Both the position numbers and the translations under genes were made by a program. The notes beneath the pieces are model-generated. The model had not been told where the DNA came from. It worked only from the letters and a program-made list of their open reading frames with translations, and did no database searches. Positions 56,631 through 64,000 of a stretch of 64,000 nt of DNA are shown here, one piece after another. Source of the DNA: Tremella fuciformis (lineage: Eukaryota; Basidiomycota; Tremellomycetes; Tremellales; Tremellaceae); contig CP136496.1 in the NCBI GenBank assembly GCA_032768795.1, forward strand, positions 744,001 through 808,000, written 5' to 3'. The stretch's first letter is position 1, and the number at the start of each line of letters is the position of its first letter.

Positions 56631-57711
56631 ATGGCAGATCCACTCGTCGGCCTGCCGACCTCAGGCAGCTATCCGCTCCACTTAGGCGGGTCCCTCAGGT
56701 CGGACAGCAAGAAGCGCAGAAGAGACGACGAGGAGCATGTCGCCATTCGCTGTGCGTCACTGAGCACCTTGTAGGGCCCACAGCTGACGCCTAGACGCCT
56801 TCAAGCCCGTTTCTGTCGATGCGAGCACACCGGGGTCGCTGCAGCACACAGACCGAGGACGCCAAGCGGTCTTGCGGCCTAAAGCGAGTCTTCTTGGGGT
56901 CACTATCAAAGGTGCAACTAACGTCAAGCAGAAAGGCCCTCAGCAAGTCTTCGACGTTCGCGAGGAAGAGTCCAAGGCCAGAGAATGTGTACTCATATAC
57001 GACCCCACGGTACAGGTACGCACTCGCCGAGGCTTATCTGCGATGATGCAAGCTGATATACAGACGTTCACCCTGCACGCGGTCCCGACCGCACTCCACT
57101 TTACGCTGAACCGATCGCTTTCAGGCAAAGATCAGCCTCTGGCTTCGCGCCAGCGGTCGGAGTCCTCCTCCAACTCGTCTTCGTCGGTCCCGCTCGCTCG
57201 CCAGCGTCCCATTGGCGGAGACGCAGATAGCCAGTCGTCGAACGAGAAGCACGAAGTCTCGTCCATCGTTGGACCGTCGCCCGCTGCCCCGAAGCGAGCT
57301 AGGCCGAGCGAAACAGGCCGAGTGACGACGGGTGGCAAGTCAACCCCCAGGAAGACGGTCCCACTGGCCAAGACGGACCCGTCGCCCACGCCAAAGCCCA
57401 AGGCGCAGGCGAAGAGTAAAGCTGCGCCAAAAGCGAAAGCAAAGGAGACCAAGAAGGGAGGAGGCAGAGGCAAGGCGCACCCGCCGCCAGTGCAGATTAG
57501 TGGCAAGGTCAAATCTGCGGAATTCATCGAAGACTCGGACGAGGAGTATGGGGTGGATGAGGAGGAAGACGAGTTCGCCAAGCTTGTGGGCGAGAGCCTG
57601 GCCCAAGACGACAATGCTGCACCGCAGGATGACAGCGATGACGATGATGACGAGGACGAGGACGAAGATGATGAGCTTGGGGGAGCGCGCCTTGTTGGTG
57701 GAGATTGGTGA
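56631..57711 (+). CDS. ELL-associated factor (EAF) homologue
   Basis: EAF binds ELL and stimulates RNA polymerase II elongation. Three exons (56631-56751, 56795-57015, 57064-57711) give 329 aa. The conserved N-terminal domain reads SGSYPLHLGGSLRSDS, then YAFKPVSVDASTPGSL, LLGVTIKGATNVKQKGPQQV, ARECVLIYDPTVQTFTLHAV and ALHFTLNRS, matching the EAF block where the protein contacts ELL. The C-terminal 200 residues are Ser/Lys-rich, then strongly acidic (DDDDDEDEDEDDELGG), an activation-type tail ending ARLVGGDW. The start ATG at 56631 is the first in frame. The tandem repeats lie directly upstream and may form part of its promoter. Confidence 0.8.
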
Positions 57712-57935
57712 GATAGTTGTCCATCTTCGCGTTTCCCGTTCGATGCCTCTGGTTTTTTTTACCTAGATCACACCCGTGTACATTTAGCAATCTTTTGCCG
57801 CTGTTGTGCATGAAATTTGTATTTCCGCTTATTGAGCTGCTTCTGCCTCACAGCAGAGTGCATGCCGCACGGGGGCCAGCAGCCTGCTGACCATTGCAGC
57901 CGTACAAGGGATCTCATGCATCGGTGACACCGCGC

Positions 57936-58925
57936 CTAGTAAGCAGCGGCCGCGATAAGTTTTGTCAATTCTGACCCATTTAGCACAGAACCAACATGGG
58001 CAGACACCAAGACTCACGGCTCAGCTCCACATGCTCCTTCACAACACCCGCCTTGACATCGTTCTCCCCGTTCTTCGGGATCACAGCCTGATCCCCTTCC
58101 ACAGTCCATCCCACAGTCGCGCACCACGTCTTAACCTCTCCCTCGGGCAGATCGAGCCATCTTTGGATTCTAAGCAGTGCTATGCGCGAGAAACATGTCG
58201 CTATGGAGGTCGCAAAAAGGGTGCGGAGAGTCGGTATGAGATGGGGGTTTTGGGGGACGAAAGTGTTACGAAGAGCTGCTCATTAGTGATATCTGAGCGG
58301 TTATGGAATGACCTGGCGTACCGGTAGCGCCTTCTGACTCCCCGTTGAAGGCGGTCCAGAAGTCGGTGAATTTGCAAGCGCGCACGAGCTCGTGTAGTTG
58401 TTGCAACAACGGCATGACGCTGATGAGCGTTGTGTCGTCCAACTCGATGTCGTGCAGAATGACCTGACTCTCAGCACTCCTCGATCAGCAGGACTTCCGG
58501 ACGCACGCTCGGTTCTCGCAGGAGCGACAGGCAGAGGTTGAAGTCCGGCCCGTGGACCGTTGCTGAAAGAGACTTGAGGAGAATGCTGATGATCACGTCG
58601 GGGTTGCTCAATTGGGGGTTGAACTGGTATCTGCGGACATTAGACCTGGCCTGCTCCGCATCTTGGCGTCCAACTGACAGTTTAAGAATGGCCAGGTTCG
58701 CAAACAGATCGTACTCTCCATCTCGGACCTGAGACTGCAGGTAGTCCTCCATGAAAGGCAGATTTGTCGGGTTGTACCGGTCTCGACATGAACAACGAAC
58801 GTGAATTGGTCCAGAAAGAACTCACCGACGCCATGGATCAGGTCGTGAATCACCTCTGGCCGACTCTTCGGTGAGTGCCAGTCCCCCAGCGCCTTTTTCG
58901 GTACTGCTTGTGACAAGTCGGGCAT
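57936..58925 (-). CDS. Translation initiation factor eIF3 subunit k
   Basis: A small non-core subunit of eIF3. The start MPDLSQAVPKKALGDWHSPK is followed by RPEVIHDLIHGV, YNPTNLPFMEDYLQSQVRDG, EYDLFANLAILKLYQFNPQL, NPDVIISILLKSLSATVHGP and DFNLCLSLLREPSVRPEVLL, the HAM/WHD-type wording of eIF3k. Downstream exons give FTDFWTAFNGE, ISRIALLRIQRWLDLPEGE (approximate, via an intron) and the tail LTKLIAAAAY with the stop at 57936. Several short introns are used. The start is 213 bp from the divergent dynactin start, so the two share a short promoter. Confidence 0.85.
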
Positions 58926-59138
58926 CGTGGCGGCGTGATTGTCGATGGTGAAGGCGTCTTTCACGACAATGCATTTCTAGCTTCGACCTCCAAATTCGGG
59001 AATCTGTTCGGTCCCTCCACTTTAATACGTTGCTTCGGATCCGAACCGGCAAGTTACGTTCCCATTGACTTCTTTTGACGCGTCAAGCATTCCGAGATTC
59101 GACAGCAAGAGGACGATGAGCGAGTGGTCGAGAGACAG

Positions 59139-62100
59139 ATGACTTCGGTGGAAGTGCCCCTAGGGGCCAAGGTACAAGTCACCGCCGGAGTCGGATATGT
59201 AAGATGGACGGGTAGCAATCCCAAGTTCTCCGCCGGAAAATGGGTCGGGGTCGAGCTGTGCGTTACGGCCGGACCGTGGAAATGTTACTGACAAGCAGTA
59301 TTGAAGGCGGCGGCAAGAATGACGGCGCTGTACAAGGAGAGCGGTACTTTACGTGCGCTCCAGGCTATGGAGTCTTCGTCCGGCCCAGTCAGGTCAAAGT
59401 ATTGGAAGCGCCAAAGGTCCGTGCTCCAGGAGGATCATCTGGACAAGCTGACAGGGCCAGTCGAGACCGCCATCTGCCAGACCACCCGCGACGCCTACGC
59501 AGTCAAGATCAGCGACAGGCTCGGCGTCGACCACCCGGGCTGGCTCGCCACTAAAACCTGCTGTGCCACCGCAAGCTGGTCCTTCGACACCCCCGCGCAA
59601 AGTCAGCTCGACCTCCCAGACATCTCCAACGCCGGCGACTGTGCGCAAGACCTCCACAGCTACGTCTGCTCGACCGCCGAGTACACTCTTCAAGCGTCCT
59701 CCTTCTGCTGCCGAGGTTCCTTCTACGGTCAGGCGGGTGAGCAGTCCAGTCAAAAGCTCTGCCGAGGATGCCAGGGCAAGCCGATCCGTTGTCTCGCCCG
59801 TGCCGACCAGCCGGGCGACATCGCCTACAACATCGGTCACGGGCGTTCCTCCCTTGCGGTCCATTTCTGGCGTTCTGAGCAACGTTTCGCTGCCGCCCCA
59901 GGCCAGCTTGGCTGCTGGGCCGTCGAGGTCACCCTCTCCCGACAAAGATCACGCTGCCATCTTTGCTCAGAAGCGAGAGCTAGAAGAGCTGAGGATTAAA
60001 GTGCGACTGCTCGAGACCCACAAGACCCAGGACCAAGTCAGGATCCGAGAGCTAGAGGGTATGATGGGGGAGGCTGATGCACTTCGAGCGGCACGCGTAA
60101 AGCTGCAAGGTGCGTACCATGCATCACCGATCGATTGAGGCTGATTTTCGAAGCCAAATTCCAGGAATTACAATCCTCTCTGGTCGCCGCACAAAGATCT
60201 ACCCGAGATCTGACATCGGAAAATGCTCAACTTGAGAGCAGAGCCGCGGAGGCTGTGGATCAACTCGAGATGGCAGCTTTGGATCGCGAAGTGGCAGAAG
60301 AAAAGGCAGAAGCGGCAGAGGCAGAGGTGTCTCGGCTTCAAGAGAAACTTGAGGAACTGGAGCTAGAAGTCGCCGTGCTCAAGGAGGAGAACGGTGAGTC
60401 GAGCGCACACCGTGCTCAGACTGAGGTGATAGCCGAATACGAGAAACCCGTCTCTGGAGCGGAAGATGGCCGTGCATCCTTGGCGTATTTGCAGCTCGAG
60501 AAGCACAATGAGCGACTTAAGGAGGCGCTGATCAAGTGAGTGCAGATCCACATCTCCGGCTCCCCCGTCGCTGATGAACAGACTTCGAGATGTGTCGTCC
60601 GAGACAGAAAGGGATCACAAGGCAAAAGTAGCGGAACTCGAAAAGGAACTCACATCACAAGAGGAACTACTTCGTTCGTTGGTTTTCCCGTCTGTAGAAC
60701 CCGCTGAATGGCGAAGGTCAATTGGAACTTGCTGAAGCAAAATACAACAACGCCGAGGCTCAAGTCGAGGACCTCAAGCTCCAACTTGACGATGCGCTAG
60801 GAGCCGAGGACATGCTCGAACAGCTGACGGAACGGAATCTGCAGATGAGCGAGGTGAGATACCTAAGGAGTTTGTCTGGGCTCAATCTGATGCCCTAGCG
60901 TATGGAAGAGATGCGGATCACTATCGAAGACCTCGAAGCGCTCAAAGAGCTCAATGATGAGCTGGAGGAAACCCACGTCGAGGCCGAGAAGCAACTCAAC
61001 GAGGAAATTGGTAGGCGAGACTGCCCGACGTGCGAATCGGCTGACATGTAGTATCACTCAACAATCTACTACGCGACGAGCGGCAACGTGGAGGCGAGCT
61101 CGATGGTGTCGTACTCGATATGGAGGGCACAATCACTCAATTCCGTGATCTGGTGGCTACCTTACAAATGTGCGAGCCTTCATCAAGCTCTGCGTACCTA
61201 TGCGCTGACGTACAGCGAGATTGACGAGCTTCGCGCGCATCAGGCGACTCAGGAAACCGAATCTGCCTCAAACAGCAAGGAGGCACAGGCGCTGATGAAT
61301 CTGAACTTGAAGTTGCAGTCCACAGCCGTCAAACAGCAGAGCAAAACGATCGACCTGGAGCTGAAGAAACTGGAAGCTGCGCAACTTGCTGAGCACCTGC
61401 GTATCGTCCAAGCATACCTCCCAGACCCTTACCAAGAGACTGAGGCAAATTCTACCGCAGCGCTTTTGCTTTTCGAACGTCTCAGTGCGAAAGTCGATGT
61501 CGCCATTTCGACCATCTCCTCAGTGCACGGTCTACCTGCATCGCTACATTCTGCTTCGTCCGAAGCCTTGGTCGGTGTTTGCGAGTTGCGAGGAAAACTG
61601 CGACATTTCTCGATGCTGAATAAGCGGTTCGCGGGTATCATGCAGAGAACCGATGCCGACACTTGGGTCGTCTTGGGTAAGGTGGTGGAAGAACTCGGAG
61701 GAGTTGAAAGTCGAGTGGACTCTTGGATAGCTGGACTACGATCTGACGGATTCCACGAAGGTGATTGTGCGAGAGAGCTCTCCAGGTCAGCTTCCTCTAA
61801 TCTTCTGTCCGTGCACGAATTAATCATCAGTTTGATCGCTCAATTCGATCACTTGAGTGCGACTATGTTCAACATGCCGGGTTTGGATGCCGCCGAGCAG
61901 CAGCTCGGCTTGGCATACAGCATAGATTACGATCTCGACAATTTTGCTGCAGCTGTGGGCTTTGCGCGACAGGCGGTCATGGGACTCGCTCAAGACGAAG
62001 GTCAGTGTCTAAAACGAGCATTCGTTCGACTACAGTTGACGTCCAGACATTGAGGTCGACGACGGGGAATCATCTCTGGACGAGGGTGTGTTCGAGCCAG

Positions 62101-63646
62101 TGCAACGCATTCTTGATCAAGTGCGACTGGTCAAAGCACCTGCGGGGTCAGTTTCCGCCAGTCTGATTCATGTCCCAATATCGCGTGCTGATCAGAAGCA
62201 AACTTGTTGCTGAGGCAGCCGACTTGCTGGCACACAGCGCCACTCTCCTACCCGATCTCTCTGCTGCTCTCGTCGATCTTGCGCAGGCTGTGTCGAATGC
62301 CGTGGACCTGGCTGTACAGGTGAATCAGCGCTCTGCCCGTGATCCTGTCCAAGGCTGACAGTCTTAGCTTGCTCAACGCATCGGCGCGCATGCCAGCTCT
62401 CTACATGCAAGCAAGGCGCCTCTACGGCTTGCGGACATTGAGCGCTTCCTCTCAGACTTGGTTGCGGACGCCGCTGTGCCATCCGACCTCCCGCCTTGGG
62501 AGCAGATTGGGATGTTCATCGGGCGGGTGGGCGCTGACTTATCCTCGGCCCTCCCGAAGATCAAAACGGCGGCAAAATCTGGCCAAGTCGTCACTCGTAA
62601 GCCTGCGGATCACCTGACCTGGGCTGCTCCTACTGATGTACCAGTTGATGTCGCACCTCCATGGCTGGCGAGGGTAGCAGCGATCAAGGAGGCGGCTTCC
62701 TTCAATGCCGACACCGAGAGAAAGGTCGTCAAGTTATCTGAGGAGGTGAAAGATATGTTGCGGGAGATCAAGCTTCGAGCAAGTCGCCGTGCTGAGAGCT
62801 CATTTTCGTGCTGATATACAGGACCAAAGCTTGCAAGAAGCTGGCGTCAAGGTCGAAACCCTGGAGCGACGATTGGAAGCAACGCGCAAACAGGTCAGCT
62901 TTTGCTCAGTCGATCATAGATCTAGAGCTGATGGCGAGGCGGACCTCATTCTCGAATTGGAGAACGATGTCGCCAAGGCCAAAAAGCAAGAAAAGGTGTA
63001 CGAGGACGCCATCGAGCAGCTTCAGGCCGAGCAGGACGCCCTCGAAGCCGAGAACGCGAGGTTGCGACGGGGTCAACCGGAAGACAGCCGGCAAGCCAAT
63101 GCGTCCACGGCATCGGGCGCCGAGCATGTCTTCCTCGGTGGTGGTGCTGGGGCGAACATGGAAGCGTCCCAACTCGCCGAGCAGGTCGAGAATCTGCGAA
63201 GCGCTGTACGATTCCTTCGCAGCGAGAACGCGCTTCTCAAGTCTCGTACCCTATACAAAGACCTCGGCTTCTTGCCTGGGCTGTTCTCAATACCTGTCCA
63301 GAAGACGAGAAGGGTCAGTCCCGGAGCCGAATCCACCATGCCGGACCTCGACTCTCCGGGATCGTCTTCATCGACGGATTCCGATTTGCCTATCACTCCA
63401 ACTAGTCGAACTCCTCCAACAAAGGTCGCCCTCGAGACCGAGACCAAGCTCCTGTTCCGCGAGATTGCCAAGTTCCACTCGGCTCCAAAGATAGTGGACA
63501 TCTCCAACCTAGGGAAGCAAGGATGGAAGAGTCGGAAGCAGACCCCAGAGTGGCAATTGGCCGAATGGAGACGAACCGAGAGCAGATTAGAGCGAAGGCT
63601 CGAGGAGTTGACCGATCAGGCGCGTAGGCTCGAGCGGCGACGATAA
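59139..63646 (+). CDS. NIP100: Dynactin p150Glued (NIP100-type) large subunit
   Basis: The dynactin arm that binds microtubules and dynein. The start [20 protein letters not shown] leads into the CAP-Gly domain: [18 protein letters not shown] and, after an intron, [20 protein letters not shown], then [14 protein letters not shown] basic Ser/Pro/Arg linker follows. The first coiled coil covers [20 protein letters not shown] to [13 protein letters not shown]. The family core has [40 protein letters not shown] and [21 protein letters not shown] second coiled coil ([20 protein letters not shown]) and a Ser/Pro-rich tail end [20 protein letters not shown]. More than ten introns of about 38-60 nt are required. 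The intron 59417-59454 (38 nt) is among the shortest in the window. Confidence 0.9.
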
Positions 63647-63779
63647 ACATGACATGATGACGATACGACTTGACGCGAGAGACGGCATGAGTATGCTTGT
63701 ATTGCGTGCATGCACAGTTGCAAGTAGAAGTACATACATACAACGATTGTATTTGATTGCCTTGGGGTCCTCGGATCGT

Positions 63780-64000
63780 CTATTTGAACAGTAGTTGGCA
63801 CGAGTAGACCTTCTCGTCGTTGTCCCAGTGCTCCCACACCGACTCGGGGTCCTCTTCGCGATCCACCATGTCCTTTGCAGGGATAGCAAACGCGATAGTC
63901 TCGTACGGTTCTGCGGCAAGCTGTAGTGTCAGCCAGGCATTGCCATGCAGTCTCCCCGTTCGTCACTCACCACCATATATTGGAAAGCACGATTCGGCAC
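63780..64000 (-). CDS. PRP11: Splicing factor SF3A2 (PRP11), C-terminal part only
   Basis: The visible end reads VPNRAFQYMV, an intron, then LAAEPYETIAFAIPAKDMVD and HWDNDEKVYSCQLLFK, stop at 63780. This is the conserved C-terminal block of the SF3a 66-kDa subunit of U2 snRNP (YETIAF, then the HW...F.LQ..FK ending). The 5' part lies outside the window. It converges with dynactin, with about 130 bp between stops. Confidence 0.85.

Noticed and set aside
1..64000. CRISPR arrays, operons, ribosome-binding sites, rRNA
   Set aside because: The window is eukaryotic with spliced genes; no regularly spaced repeats or rRNA-like sequence were seen.

Overview
The window is nuclear DNA of a filamentous or dimorphic basidiomycete, most likely a Tremellomycete yeast. 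The evidence is protein-coding genes cut by many very short GT-AG introns (mostly 38-60 nt, usually with a CTGAC/CTAAC-like branch site shortly before the AG), high GC content, short intergenic spaces, and best-recognised proteins of fungal type (SKI3, ERG7, a Tea1/Kel1-type kelch protein, a GH71 alpha-1,3-glucanase, EAF, fungal dynactin p150). The genus cannot be fixed from the sequence alone. All gene models were spliced by hand; coding lengths summed to whole codons in every gene where I totalled the exons.

Left arm (1-20,982): the 5' part of SKI3 (-), a PAS-kinase-like protein kinase (+), a tandem pair of unrecognised paralogues (+), lanosterol synthase ERG7 (+, 11 exons), a kelch/coiled-coil polarity protein (+) and an MGRN1/LUL-type RING E3 (-).

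Middle island (about 21.4-36.5 kb): this part is unlike its flanks. It holds at least five minus-strand genes of one unrecognised family (here called the W-motif family), marked by a Trp-containing motif, a conserved intron just upstream of it in most members, and a helical C-terminal half. One member has two tandem domains and another is broken by a 455-bp TRIM (miniature LTR element) that carries a self-priming type primer-binding site. A 6.1-kb Ty1/Copia-containing insertion sits in the upstream region of another member. Its two identical 164-bp LTRs are in inverted, not direct, orientation.

Right arm (37.3-64 kb): an Mx/dynamin-like GTPase (-), a mitochondrial-targeted membrane protein (+), an ankyrin/CCCH zinc-finger protein (+), a low-complexity protein (+), a membrane-anchored GH71 glucanase (-), a bHLH transcription factor (+) with a long leader, a class III/IV ubiquitin E2 with an 8-nt micro-exon at its catalytic cysteine (-), two tandem 687-bp repeats with Helitron-like ends, an ELL-associated factor EAF (+), eIF3k (-), dynactin p150Glued (+) and the 3' end of SF3A2/PRP11 (-).

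Most genes are housekeeping and independent; no metabolic cluster is evident. The main novelty is the W-motif gene island with its mobile elements, followed by the tandem orphan pair and the Helitron-like tandem.
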